Shown: in pieces, positions 9,654-18,449 of the stretch | Layout of the letters: each line of letters begins with the position of its first letter | Numbering within the stretch: position 1 is the stretch's first letter | DNA from: CAJQQY01 sp964564545 | Lineage (GTDB): Bacteria > Bacteroidota > Bacteroidia > Chitinophagales > Saprospiraceae | DNA length: 64,000 nt | Reading direction: 5' to 3' | Assembly (NCBI GenBank): GCA_964564545.1 | Contig: CAZMBP010000055.1 | Location: 20,623-84,622, forward strand | Notes under the pieces: generated by a model | The model's database searches: none | What the model was told of the DNA's origin: nothing | The model's input: the letters and a program-made list of their open reading frames with translations, nothing else | Position numbers and translations under genes: made by a program

Positions 9654-10982
9654 ATGCTAAAAACTAAACATAATATTTTCTTAAAAAATTGGTCAATTCT
9701 TATTTTGATATATCTCATCTCTATAAGTTTCCAAACTATTTTGTCTCTTCCTCTGGTAGATGCCAAGATACAACCCCCTGAGATAATCTTTTTACTTACA
9801 TTATTTTTTTTGCTTTTCAATTTTAAAAAAATTCCTTTTTCAAAAATTAAATGGAATAACTTAGATATTGCCTTATTAGTTTATTTAAGTGTCGTATTTG
9901 GTACTGCGTTTTTTGCAAAAAATTATCATCCATTCTTTGATTTTTTTGGGCTAGTTTATTTGTTTGTAAACTACCTTGTAATTCGATTATTCCTAATCTC
10001 CATGGAAAACAAGTTTGAAGATTTTATTTCAAAAGATATTCTTTGGATGGGACTGATTGCTGCAGCCTTCGGTATTTTGGGGATTGGAGCAACCTACTTT
10101 TCAGGTGATAATCATTTAGGATTTATCTACAAAGAGTACCCTTATTTAGGTGATACAATTCGAGTTGATGGTTTCACCACAACACCTCACATGCTAGCTA
10201 GTATTTTAAATATAAGTATCATTTTTTTATTGGTTTCCTTTTTTGAAAAAAGAGATTTTCAAAAAATCATTTTTCTATTTATTCTTACTCTCGCTTACAT
10301 TTTCTCTTTCGCAAAAATTGTGGTTTTACTTATCATCGGAGCTATTTTTATTTTTGTAAAAAAACAAAAAGACTCCCTAAATCCCATTTTAAAAAATAGT
10401 TTACGATTCCTTTCATTATTTCTTTTTACAATTTATATGCTTAGTACTCATTTTATTCTAGTAGGTAAAAACAATCCAAAATTAGATGTAATAAAAGAAC
10501 GAGCATTCAACACAGGAGAAATCATCGGCGAAACCCAAAACAACTACATCATTCCCACAACCTATTATTCTCTTAAACAAAGTGCGTTTCATCTTGGGAA
10601 AAAAAATATTCTCACAGGCGTAGGAGCTGGCAATCATGGAGTTTTTCTCAATGACTTAAAAGAACAAGGCCTCTTCCCAAAACACATCCCGAATTACGAT
10701 CCGCACTCAACTTATTTTGGCAGCTTTGCCGAAACAGGAATCTTTGGTTTAACTGCAATACTTTATTTAACTTTCATTCTTTTTAAAATGTCTAACCAAC
10801 TCTTAAAAACTAAAAAATATTATAATATAAAAGTAGCCATAGCTGCTTGCTTACTCATTTTTTTCATGGAAGCCATCTCAGTCGATGCCATTAATTTTAG
10901 ACATCTTTGGCTAGTCTTTGCGATTTTGAGTGCGATGTATAATTTAGAGCAAAATGAAAAATCAACAAATAATTTAACTTGA
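9654..10982 (+). CDS. O-antigen ligase/polymerase family membrane protein (Wzy/WaaL-like)
   Basis: This 442-residue protein has about 12 membrane segments and a large loop ending in GVGAGNHGVF followed by DPHSTYFGSFAETGIFGL, the conserved block of the O-antigen ligase / Wzy_C family. Such proteins polymerise or ligate lipid-linked glycans on the periplasmic side. The ATG at 9654 is only 9 bp from the divergent SGNH start at 9644, so each promoter must lie inside the opposite gene unless this gene is read from a transcript that begins further upstream. Its 3' end overlaps the convergent wecB by 9 bp. Confidence 0.82.
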   Translation: MLKTKHNIFLKNWSILILIYLISISFQTILSLPLVDAKIQPPEIIFLLTLFFLLFNFKKIPFSKIKWNNLDIALLVYLSVVFGTAFFAKNYHPFFDFFGLVYLFVNYLVIRLFLISMENKFEDFISKDILWMGLIAAAFGILGIGATYFSGDNHLGFIYKEYPYLGDTIRVDGFTTTPHMLASILNISIIFLLVSFFEKRDFQKIIFLFILTLAYIFSFAKIVVLLIIGAIFIFVKKQKDSLNPILKNSLRFLSLFLFTIYMLSTHFILVGKNNPKLDVIKERAFNTGEIIGETQNNYIIPTTYYSLKQSAFHLGKKNILTGVGAGNHGVFLNDLKEQGLFPKHIPNYDPHSTYFGSFAETGIFGLTAILYLTFILFKMSNQLLKTKKYYNIKVAIAACLLIFFMEAISVDAINFRHLWLVFAILSAMYNLEQNEKSTNNLT

Positions 10983-12044
10983 TTTCCTCCCCAACAAATC
11001 CCTAACAATCAACTCCGATGTATCCCCCTTCCCATACAAATTAATCTCAAAATCAATCTCCTCCCCTTTCACCTTTTCATAAAGCGAAACAATCTCCCCT
11101 TCCTTCGCCACCTGACACAAGAAATTCACTTTGTTCTCAATCAACTCTACCCACTCCGTTTCATCCCTTAAAGTAATACACGGCTTTTTAAAGAAAAAAG
11201 CTTCCTTTTGCAAGCCACCACTATCTGTCATCACCATCGAACAATTTTGCAACAAATAAACCATCTCCAAATACCCAACAGGATCAACCATCTGAAATTC
11301 AGGTTGCAAATCGTATTTCGCAATATAATTCTTCGTACGAGGATGCAACGGCAAAATAACGGGCGTATCTCGATGTATCTCATTCAGACCATTAATAATA
11401 TTTGCCAGCTTTTTTGGATCATCGGTATTTTCAGCTCGGTGGCAAGTCGTCAAAATAAATTTTTCAGGAACATCGAAATCTGGCTTCCGAGATTTTTCTG
11501 CATAAAAAAGAGCCGCATCATACATCACATCGCCCACTTGCACTACCTCATTTTCTAATTTTCCAAATCCTTCATTTTCCAAATTCTTGATCGCAGTCGA
11601 TGTTGGGCAAAATAAAACAGTACTAATTCGGTCCGTCAAAATTCGATTCACCTCTTCAGGCATTTTCATATTGAAAGATCGTAAACCAGCTTCCACATGT
11701 GCCAACGGAATATGTAATTTCGAGGCAGCTAATGCGCCTGCTAAAGTCGAATTCGTATCGCCATACACTAGCACCCAATCGGGTTTTTCCTCCAAAATAA
11801 CACCTTCGATTCCTTCCAACATCCGTCCCGTCATCGCTCCATGCGACAAACTATTAATATGCAAATGATGGTCGGGTTTTGGAATATGCATTTCCTCAAA
11901 AAAAACATCACTCATATTTTTATCAAAATGTTGGCCGGTGTGAACAATCACTTCAGTCACACCTTCAAACTTCGCCACAGCTCGACTGACGGCGGCTGCT
12001 TTGATAAATTGTGGTCGTGCTCCGACGATGGTCAATATCTTCAT
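10974..12044 (-). CDS. wecB: UDP-N-acetylglucosamine 2-epimerase (non-hydrolysing)
   Basis: This is a full-length, 356-residue GT-B-like epimerase. It has the N-terminal MKILTIVGARPQFIKAAAV, then VYGDTNSTLAG, HVEAGLRSFNMKMPEEVNR and the C-terminal TDSGGLQKEAFFFKKPC, all hallmarks of WecB. It interconverts UDP-GlcNAc and UDP-ManNAc in the cytoplasm, supplying ManNAc-type sugars. The start overlaps the stop of the upstream deacetylase by 4 bp (ATGA-type coupling), so it is in one minus-strand operon with 12041-13369. A second WecB paralogue is at 62593-63693. The call is secure; some family members act on other UDP-sugars. Confidence 0.92.
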   Translation of the reverse strand: MKILTIVGARPQFIKAAAVSRAVAKFEGVTEVIVHTGQHFDKNMSDVFFEEMHIPKPDHHLHINSLSHGAMTGRMLEGIEGVILEEKPDWVLVYGDTNSTLAGALAASKLHIPLAHVEAGLRSFNMKMPEEVNRILTDRISTVLFCPTSTAIKNLENEGFGKLENEVVQVGDVMYDAALFYAEKSRKPDFDVPEKFILTTCHRAENTDDPKKLANIINGLNEIHRDTPVILPLHPRTKNYIAKYDLQPEFQMVDPVGYLEMVYLLQNCSMVMTDSGGLQKEAFFFKKPCITLRDETEWVELIENKVNFLCQVAKEGEIVSLYEKVKGEEIDFEINLYGKGDTSELIVRDLLGRKSS

Positions 12045-13369
12045 TTTTTATAATTATATATTTCTGTTAAAATGGAATTATACTTCGAATATTGTCGAAA
12101 ATTCAAGGAGGAATTATGCCACAAAAAAACGAAATCACCCTCATACTTTTTGACTTGATTCATCAACTCCCCTACTCTATTTCTCGCCGCTTCTAAAGTG
12201 ATATCCATGTATAACCCCAATGTTCCTTCCATCAAAATCAATGGGCGTTCCATCAGCTTTAATTTTTTTCTTTTTAAAATATCAAAAACGGGGAATGGAT
12301 AACAAACGCCATTTCGAAAACCGATTTCATCGGCGTAACTCATCGTCGAGTCCCATGTCATATTTTCATTTTCCCAAAGATTCCAGGTTGTAGGGTTTTC
12401 AAATCGTAAATAATGTTGCCGCCCTGTTGCTACTTTTTGCCCTGCAACTTCCTCTAATCGTTTCTTTTCTTGGGAAAATATTGGCACATTATCATACGAC
12501 TTATACGATGGATGAAAACCGATTTCATGTCCTCGTTTTTTTACCTTTTTGATTAATCGCTTCACCTTCAGATGCTCCAATTGATCTCTTGGATCAAATC
12601 GATTATGACATCCTGCCATAAAAAAGAAATGCGCTTTGACACCTAATTGTTCCGCTCCATCCAAAAAGATATCATGCGTATCATACGGATCTTTTCCCTT
12701 CAAATAAAACTTCAAATAATTAATTCCATCCCAAAAATAAGTAGGTGAAACTAAATACCTCGCAATCGTTCTTAATCCATATATAAAGTTGGGAAACAAA
12801 AATGGAATGTCCACATCATGGGTCGGAACGATTTCAAAAGTCCGTTTTTTTCGAGTTTGCTGAATTTTATTTTTTTGTAAAAAAGCCCACAATATTGCTA
12901 CGTATTGATTGACCACAGGTTTTTCCAAAAAATCATTTTTATACGCTAATGAATTTTTTCCCAAGAACCGATGGTGCATATCTCGCTCCCCTTCCAAAGT
13001 CTCTTCCCACCTCGATAACATAAAAAAAGTAGACGCCACTATATCTGATTCTAATATTATTTCATCCTCCGTTTCGGTCCATGCTGATTTTCCAAAAATT
13101 GAATGAATTGGATATTTTTTACCATCAATCATCAACTCATCAGAAGTTACCTCCGATGGCAGATTTTCTTTTTGATACAAAACCTGCGGATCATCATTTT
13201 TAAAAAAATGATTCCGAATCACTATGTTTTTCGAACCGATTTGTATCGTAAAATCTTTGGCGGTGGGCACAATTGCTATTTCATATTCCAATCCCAAAAA
13301 CTCCTTCATCAAACAATGAAAAGTATATTCAACTTCTGAAACGGCAATATTTGGAATGATGATTTTCAA
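12041..13369 (-). CDS. Polysaccharide deacetylase family protein
   Basis: This 442-residue protein has an N-terminal segment of about 180 residues like the DUF7033-type domain that precedes some Bacteroidota deacetylases. A NodB-like domain follows, with FEIVPTHDVDIPFLFP (metal-binding Asp pair, near residues 185-200) and RGHEIGFHPSYKSYDN (the H-x(3)-H-like second metal motif). These enzymes deacetylate or hydrolyse amide groups on glycans, but many members of this long form are uncharacterised. No signal peptide is seen, suggesting a cytoplasmic location. It is coupled to wecB downstream and separated from the DegT gene upstream by a 218-bp gap with a long hairpin. Confidence 0.78.
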   Translation of the reverse strand: MKIIIPNIAVSEVEYTFHCLMKEFLGLEYEIAIVPTAKDFTIQIGSKNIVIRNHFFKNDDPQVLYQKENLPSEVTSDELMIDGKKYPIHSIFGKSAWTETEDEIILESDIVASTFFMLSRWEETLEGERDMHHRFLGKNSLAYKNDFLEKPVVNQYVAILWAFLQKNKIQQTRKKRTFEIVPTHDVDIPFLFPNFIYGLRTIARYLVSPTYFWDGINYLKFYLKGKDPYDTHDIFLDGAEQLGVKAHFFFMAGCHNRFDPRDQLEHLKVKRLIKKVKKRGHEIGFHPSYKSYDNVPIFSQEKKRLEEVAGQKVATGRQHYLRFENPTTWNLWENENMTWDSTMSYADEIGFRNGVCYPFPVFDILKRKKLKLMERPLILMEGTLGLYMDITLEAARNRVGELMNQVKKYEGDFVFLWHNSSLNFRQYSKYNSILTEIYNYKK

Positions 13370-13475
13370 TAATAAGTTCTTGTTTATATATTGGTTTTTC
13401 CTTTTTTTCCAAAAAAATCAAAATGAGATTTTTTTAACTGAGTTAAACGGCAAGTTGATGCAGTTGGCAGCAAAT

Positions 13476-13526
13476 AGTAGACAATTTTCAATAGGCAGAA
13501 GAACTGCCTATCGAAAATTGTCTACT
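13476..13526. repeat. Long near-perfect inverted repeat between degT-like and deacetylase genes
   Basis: Arms of 23 nt at 13476-13498 and 13504-13526 differ at one position (CAATAGG against CGATAGG) and enclose a 5-nt AAGAA loop. There is no T-run directly after it in the minus direction, so it is not a standard terminator. It could be an attenuator, an mRNA-stabilising or processing hairpin, or a small palindromic repeat element. It lies 62 bp after the aminotransferase stop and 107 bp before the deacetylase start. Confidence 0.85.
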
Positions 13527-13587
13527 GCCAAATATTAAACTGTTTTCCAAAAATGATCCAACAATTTAACAGTCAAAACAGTATGCA

Positions 13588-14724
13588 CTATGCTGTTTTA
13601 AACATCCCTTTCACCACCCCAGAAATATGATTTAAAATTTCCTCATCCATCTCCGTGTGAATCGGCAATGAGATCACAGATTGGCACAACATCTCGGTTA
13701 CAGGCAAATCTAAATCGTCTGGAACAAAATGTTTAAAAGCTTCTTGATCGTAAAGTGGTAGTGGATAAAAAACACCAAACGGAATGCCCGCTGCAGACAA
13801 ATGATCTTTGAGTGCATCTCGATGTCCATCCTTTATTTTTAAAGTATATTGATGAAAAACGTGGGTAGAATTCTGCTGACGTGTGGGGGTTTCCATCCAT
13901 TCTTCACCTTGAAATGCTTGGTCATAAAATGCCGCTGCCGCTTGTCGAGCAGCAGAGTACTTTGTCAAATATTTTAATTTTATTCCCAGGATCGCAGCTT
14001 GAATAGAATCCAATCTTGAATTACACCCGATCATTTTATGATGGTACCTTTGCCCTTGGCCATGGTTAGCGATCATTTTTAATTTAGCTGCCAACTCATC
14101 ATTATTCGTAAAAATTGCACCGGCATCTCCGTACGCTCCTAAATTTTTGGAAGGATAAAAAGACGTTGTTCCAATGTCTCCAATCGTTCCTGACTTTTGC
14201 GTGCGGCCATCGCTAAACGTGTAATCTGCTCCAATCGCTTGCGCATTATCTTCGACCACATATATATGATGTTTTTTAGCCAAATCCATAATGGGTTCCA
14301 TATCTGAACATTGTCCAAACAAATGAACTGGGACAACTGCTTTCGTTTTTGGCGTAATCGCTTTTTCAAAAATCTCAGCAGTCAAATTAAACGTATTGGG
14401 ATCAACGTCAACCATCACAGGTGTCAATCGAAGCAATGCAATCACCTCCGCTGTCGCTACATAGGTGAACGCAGGAACGATTACTTCGTCGCCAGGTTTT
14501 AGGTCCAAAGCCATCAAAGCAATTTGCAAAGCATCGGTTCCATTCGCACATGGAATCACGTGTTTTACATCCAAAAATTTTTCTAAATCAGCTTGGAATT
14601 CTTTTACTTTCGGTCCATTGATAAATTGACCTGACTCGACGACTTCGATAATTGCTTGATCAATTTCGGATTTCATATTTCGGTATTGACCACCGACATC
14701 GACCATGTGAATTTGTCTATTCAT
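13588..14724 (-). CDS. DegT/DnrJ/EryC1/StrS family sugar aminotransferase
   Basis: This is a 378-residue PLP enzyme. Motifs in order are PCANGTDALQIALMALDLKP (cofactor phosphate pocket), GDEVIVPAFTYVATAEVI, VVEDNAQAIGADY (Asp for the pyridine nitrogen) and SFYPSKNLGAYGDAGA with the Schiff-base Lys. Family members transaminate keto-sugar nucleotides, in the manner of WbpE, FdtB or perosamine synthases. Together with WecB and the deacetylase it points to amino-sugar synthesis for a surface glycan. The ATG at 14724 gives the usual family start (MNRQIHMVDVGGQ). The exact sugar cannot be assigned. Confidence 0.9.
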   Translation of the reverse strand: MNRQIHMVDVGGQYRNMKSEIDQAIIEVVESGQFINGPKVKEFQADLEKFLDVKHVIPCANGTDALQIALMALDLKPGDEVIVPAFTYVATAEVIALLRLTPVMVDVDPNTFNLTAEIFEKAITPKTKAVVPVHLFGQCSDMEPIMDLAKKHHIYVVEDNAQAIGADYTFSDGRTQKSGTIGDIGTTSFYPSKNLGAYGDAGAIFTNNDELAAKLKMIANHGQGQRYHHKMIGCNSRLDSIQAAILGIKLKYLTKYSAARQAAAAFYDQAFQGEEWMETPTRQQNSTHVFHQYTLKIKDGHRDALKDHLSAAGIPFGVFYPLPLYDQEAFKHFVPDDLDLPVTEMLCQSVISLPIHTEMDEEILNHISGVVKGMFKTA

Positions 14725-15103
14725 GACTTTAGGATTTTAATATTTCAATAAGTGGAATTTGCGATCTTAATTAGAACGCGAAGGTAATTATTTTTGTATT
14801 CGAATATTTAAAATATGGGGTTAAATTAAAAGTTTTAACGGAGGTTATAAGATCAACTTTAAATAATTAATAAGGTCGGAATAGACCTTGTTAAAACAAA
14901 GTTCTTCCATTAAAAAACCTTAATCGAACGCATAGTGCTCTCCCATGGCTTTTAATTTAAAGTCAGTCATATGACTGACTTTAAAAATTCTCTCGCCTTT
15001 GGAGAGTTAGCTATTTATATTTTGTCACAAATGATTAAAGTTGTGCAAATGCACAACCTTAGCTTTATTCCTCTTTTAATCCTTTTATTCAACTTTAGGA
15101 TTT
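14725..15103. other. Hairpin-rich intergenic region downstream of the rep/KilA-N operon
   Basis: This 379-bp region holds four inverted repeats and no convincing gene. They are GTTGTGCA/TGCACAAC (15040-15057); CTCTC/GAGAG (14990-15006), whose minus-strand reading is followed by AATTTTTAA and may terminate the KilA-N transcript; a perfect 30-bp palindrome at 14956-14985 centred on CATATG; and AAGGTC/GACCTT near 14872-14889. Read on the minus strand, TACCTTCG (14779-14786) is one mismatch from the TAnnTTTG -7 box and may serve the aminotransferase gene. No matching -33 box is evident. Confidence 0.5.
14956..14985. repeat. Perfect 30-bp palindrome
   Basis: The arms TTTAAAGTCAGTCAT (14956-14970) and ATGACTGACTTTAAA (14971-14985) are exact reverse complements with no spacer. 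Possible roles are an operator, a recombination or resolution site of the plasmid-like module, or a dimeric protein binding site. Confidence 0.85.
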
Positions 15104-15631
15104 CTACTCTTCTTCTAATATTTTTTTCCCATCCAATAAAAATTTTGAATATTGCGCTGTTTCTAAACTATTATTGAATATTTTATTTAGATAAAATTGA
15201 GTGGATTTTCTTTCAATCGCAGCTAAATCTTTAAATGCTTTTATAAAATGAATATAAACTAATGGATTAAACCAGTTGGAAAATTGTATTGCAATCTCAT
15301 CATGTGCATACGTTCCTCCATACCTTCCTTTCTCAATATAAACCCCCATCGCTTGAGTCCTTGATTTCCACTCTCCGAATGAAAGATAAAAATCATTATC
15401 TCCTGTTCGATTTCTAATACCCTCGAATCCGAGGGTATTAAAACCTTCATTATATAATGCTTCCCATGTACCCATAAAGTTAATATTTCCTTTATTTCGA
15501 AGATAGTTTTCTAAAACTGATTGAGGATTTCCCTTTCCAGCCTTGACTATATCAGTCAAACATACGAAATCAAACTTCTCTCCTTTTATAATCCTAACAT
15601 CTTGTCCTGATATCCTTATCTTTTGTTTCAT
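15104..15631 (-). CDS. KilA-N domain protein
   Basis: This 175-residue protein covers the KilA-N fold over most of its length: FDFVCLTDIVKAGKGNPQSV, then NFMGTWEALYNEGFN and YAHDEIAIQFSNWFNPLVYI. KilA-N is a DNA-binding domain found in phage and plasmid proteins of Bacteroidota and in large DNA viruses. The gene lies 17 bp downstream of the Rep initiator on the same strand, so it is probably co-transcribed as part of the plasmid-like module. It may be a regulator; its precise function is unknown. A possible terminator hairpin follows about 100 bp downstream. Confidence 0.85.
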   Translation of the reverse strand: MKQKIRISGQDVRIIKGEKFDFVCLTDIVKAGKGNPQSVLENYLRNKGNINFMGTWEALYNEGFNTLGFEGIRNRTGDNDFYLSFGEWKSRTQAMGVYIEKGRYGGTYAHDEIAIQFSNWFNPLVYIHFIKAFKDLAAIERKSTQFYLNKIFNNSLETAQYSKFLLDGKKILEEE

Positions 15632-15648
15632 AAAAAATTAATTTTTAA

Positions 15649-17028
15649 TTACATGGTTTTTTCTTCCTCCCAATGCGCTTTACACCTAAACCTCACCTTA
15701 TCCTCAATTGCATTTTGATATTTATTAAAATCTACTTCTTGCCCTAGCGATTCAAACGCTTTCACATATTCCATTTTCACTTCCTCAATCGCCTGCATAT
15801 AATACATTGGATACTTATTTTTAAAAACATTAATATCGAATATCGCTCGCTTGATCTTTGAACCAAACTCAACCTCCTCCCCTACCGCATTGGCCGCTCG
15901 GAATTCGTCCTGTTCTTTTTCTAAATATGTTCCGTACTCCTTTTTATTCATTTGCTTGGTGGCCTCTCGTCGATCTCGCTCGTTTTCACTCATCGCATTT
16001 TTCTTTTTCAAAACTACCTCCACCATGCGTGCATGGAGATTATCTTCTGTCAATTTTCCCTTTTTCCACCAATCGACAAATGCCCCAGCTTTCTCCGTTG
16101 CATTGCTTTTTTCATTCAAAAACTTCCAAAGGATCTTCATATAAATGTCTTCGTAACCAATCAAGGGTTGATAGTTTACCTTCGGATCAGTCAATACTTT
16201 TTCGATGATAAAAGTCTTGTTGACATTCAATTGTGATAAAAATTGAAAGGCCATCCATTGTGAATAATTGAGTTGATCAATCTTTTGTTGGAGGACCGTG
16301 GCGTTCTTTCCTTTGGGTCGGGAAGACTCTCCTGTCAAGAATCCAATATTGTCTGGAATGATTTCTGGCTGATTTTCTGAAATGAAAAACTTCAAACTAA
16401 CGATGCTCTTTCCGCGCTTCTTAGCTGGCATAAACTCAAATTTGATATCCGAAAATTTTTCTATTTCTTTTTGACATGGAATCAAAACCCATCGTTTGAA
16501 TTCGTAAAACTTTGGATACTTCCCTTCGATTCCTAAAAAGAATTTAATCTTCTCTACCTCCAAAGTACACTCTCCCAAAAACTGATATCGCTTCAAAACT
16601 TCATACAAACGAATCGCATTTGAATTCAAATAAACGATGTTACTGATGTTGTACTGGGTAAAATGTTCTTTGAGTTGAATCAGATAGTCCCGCAGTTTTT
16701 CAGACAAACTAAAGGTAAATTCATCTGTCTCCGTATCGTGTTCCATGTGTTGTAACCACACACTTTTCCCTACAATGGTTCCTTTTTCATACACGATCGG
16801 CACACTATTCAAGCGGTCCATGATGGAAAAAACTTCCGTTTTATTCGCAATTCTACGCTTACCATCGAAGTTCAAAATGCGTTCTATCTCAGAAAAGTGC
16901 ATCCGGTATTCTCGAAATTCAGAATCGTTTTGTGAAATTTTGGAAATGAGGTAGAGTACGAAAAACTGCTCACGGCTATTCATTTTATAGCTCGTTTCGA
17001 TCAGTTTATTATGTTTTACAATTGCCAT
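15649..17028 (-). CDS. Rep_3 family (RepB-type) plasmid replication initiator
   Basis: This protein of about 459 residues has twin winged-helix Rep_3 character. The start KHNKLIETSYKMNSREQFFVLYL is the family's opening motif, followed by FSEIERIL, SLSEKLRDYLIQLKEHFTQY, SNAIRLYEVLKRYQFLGECT and FYEFKRWVLIPCQKEIEKFS. I chose the ATG at 17028 because it places the family motif near residue 5. An upstream TTG at 17076 would add 16 unconserved residues. Such initiators bind iterons to open the origin, and as dimers they repress their own gene. The iteron array at 17148-17552 lies directly upstream. The C-terminal ~200 residues are lysine/glutamate-rich and not recognised. Confidence 0.9.
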   Translation of the reverse strand: MAIVKHNKLIETSYKMNSREQFFVLYLISKISQNDSEFREYRMHFSEIERILNFDGKRRIANKTEVFSIMDRLNSVPIVYEKGTIVGKSVWLQHMEHDTETDEFTFSLSEKLRDYLIQLKEHFTQYNISNIVYLNSNAIRLYEVLKRYQFLGECTLEVEKIKFFLGIEGKYPKFYEFKRWVLIPCQKEIEKFSDIKFEFMPAKKRGKSIVSLKFFISENQPEIIPDNIGFLTGESSRPKGKNATVLQQKIDQLNYSQWMAFQFLSQLNVNKTFIIEKVLTDPKVNYQPLIGYEDIYMKILWKFLNEKSNATEKAGAFVDWWKKGKLTEDNLHARMVEVVLKKKNAMSENERDRREATKQMNKKEYGTYLEKEQDEFRAANAVGEEVEFGSKIKRAIFDINVFKNKYPMYYMQAIEEVKMEYVKAFESLGQEVDFNKYQNAIEDKVRFRCKAHWEEEKTM

Positions 17029-17090
17029 TGCGAGTGGATTTAAAAGTGTTTCTGTTAATGGATATTCAAATCGCAATGCAAAGTAGAATC

Positions 17091-17127
17091 AAAAGCGTAA
17101 CTATTACTAATATCCTTTACGCTTTTT
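17091..17127 (-). promoter_or_regulatory. Inverted iteron half-sites upstream of rep (probable autoregulatory operator)
   Basis: AAAAGCGTAA (17091-17100) and TTTACGCTTTT (17117-17127) are reverse complements with 16 bp between them. Each is the core of the iteron (CTACGCTTTT) seen in the adjacent array. In Rep_3 plasmids of the pSC101, F and R6K type, inverted iteron half-sites overlap the rep promoter and bind Rep dimers that repress transcription. The position, about 63 bp before the chosen rep ATG, fits that role. The role is inferred from arrangement. Confidence 0.65.
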
Positions 17128-17147
17128 TAGAATTATTTTAAAAATGT

Positions 17148-17552
17148 GATGGAATGCTACGTTTTTTGATGTATTCCTACGCTTTATGAAAATACCACTT
17201 CAAATACATTTTACGGTTTATGATGTATCTCTACGCTTTTAAATGATGCAGCCCTACGCTATGCGATGTATCTCTACGCTTTTAGTGGATGTATCTCTAC
17301 GTTTTTGATGGTTTTAAGGTGGTTTTTCATGCAAAATGTTAGTAACTACGGGCTTTTCATGCAAGTATGATGTATTTCTACGTTTTTGATGCAACCCTAC
17401 GCTTTTAAAATTAATCTCTACGCTTTGTAAATGTAGCCCTACGCCATACTCGATGTATCTCTACGCTTTTCTTTGATGAACTTCTACGCTTTTCTGAGGT
17501 AACCTTACGCTTTGTTGAGGTTTTTCTACGTTTTGTTGTCAAAAAACGTAGG
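17148..17552. repeat. Iteron array (putative oriV)
   Basis: About 14 direct copies of a roughly 20-bp unit with consensus TGATGTATCTCTACGCTTTT begin at 17148, 17168, 17221, 17244, 17264, 17287, 17368, 17387, about 17407, about 17429, 17451, 17474, 17495 and 17516. A partial inverted copy lies at 17541-17552. Spacing is mostly 19-23 bp, near two helical turns. The CTACGCTTTT half is best conserved; the TGATG half varies, with a TGATGCAGCCC-type variant. The layout is that of a Rep_3 origin. Confidence 0.88.
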
Positions 17553-17879
17553 TTTTATAAGGGCTACAGCCTGCTTAAAGATTAAATAGTAAAATATTAG
17601 GAGAAAAGATATAAAAATACCTAAATGGAGATTAGGTGTTTTTTTCAAAAACTTTTTTTCTTTTTTCCTATCTACTCATTTTCATAATTTAATGAACTCA
17701 AGTTGTCTTTTGGCTTGTCAAGAGTCAAAAGAAACAATTTGTGCGACCAAAATGCATTTTTTTGTTTCACAAAATAAAAATCGAGTTCAATTTTCATTTT
17801 AAAGTAGGTTTAAAGCCTCAATTTTCATTTTAAGATAAAAACCAATTATAGGATTCTTTCACAGAAAAAGCTTCCTCAA

Positions 17880-18430
17880 ATCAGAGTAAATAAATTTTTC
17901 AGTATTTCAGTAAATACGATTTTACGACTTTCAGTATTTCTTTGCTGGCAAACCATTTTTTTATCATTAAAATCCTTTGCTAAAGAAAGAAAGAACCCGT
18001 TTCAGTTGATGTATTTCTACGCTTTTTTCTTTCGTAGAATACTCCTTTAATATTTTCTTTTTTTGGAAAAGTTAATACAAATAAAAATACAACTTTCTCC
18101 TACCCTATCTCCCATTATTGCTAATAATTTTTCCAAAAAGAAATCGTAAAATCGTGTTTGCTGAGTTACTGTTTTACGGAAAAGCGTAGAAATGTATTTA
18201 CGGAAATCAGTATCTAAGTGAATACAGTTTTACGTATTTACGATTTTAAGCTAAGTCGTGAATCCGTGTTTAAGTTAAGCCGTAAATAAGTTTTTACGAC
18301 TTTGCTGCTAATCGTGTTTGCGTGAATAATGATTTACGATGATGCGATTCTACGCTTTTCTGTGTTTCTGTGAAATCGTGTTGCAGTTTTTGCAGAAAAT
18401 CGTATCTTCGTGTTTCCGTGAAAACTTATT
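17880..18430. repeat. Second repeat field, candidate partition (centromere) site
   Basis: Short, irregular motifs recur in both orientations: TTTACG/CGTAAA (for example at 17934, 18145, 18173, 18198, 18229, 18293 and 18333) and CGTGTTT. ATCGTGTTTGC is exact at 18151-18161 and 18311-18321, with variants near 18254, 18376 and 18409. The field lies just upstream of parA and its ribbon-helix-helix partner, where type Ib partition systems usually keep their centromere. The motif differs from the iteron, so a separate DNA-binding protein is likely. The centromere role is inferred. Confidence 0.5.
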
Positions 18431-18449
18431 TCAGTAATTATTAAAACAT

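Noticed and set aside
11208..12053. Plus-strand ORFs of 70-116 residues opposite wecB
   Set aside because: They are antisense to the strongly conserved WecB motifs, with no promoter or homology visible.
13356..13538. 60-residue plus-strand ORF across the long hairpin
   Set aside because: It reads through a palindrome and antisense leader sequence and has no domain. An ORF arising by chance is more likely.
15851..16236. Three overlapping plus-strand ORFs inside the rep gene
   Set aside because: They lie antisense to a clearly conserved Rep_3 coding sequence and show no recognisable motif. They are frame shadows.
17148..17552. CRISPR array
   Set aside because: Repeats are about 20 bp apart with no unique 30-bp spacers and there are no cas genes. 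The adjacent Rep_3 gene explains them as iterons.
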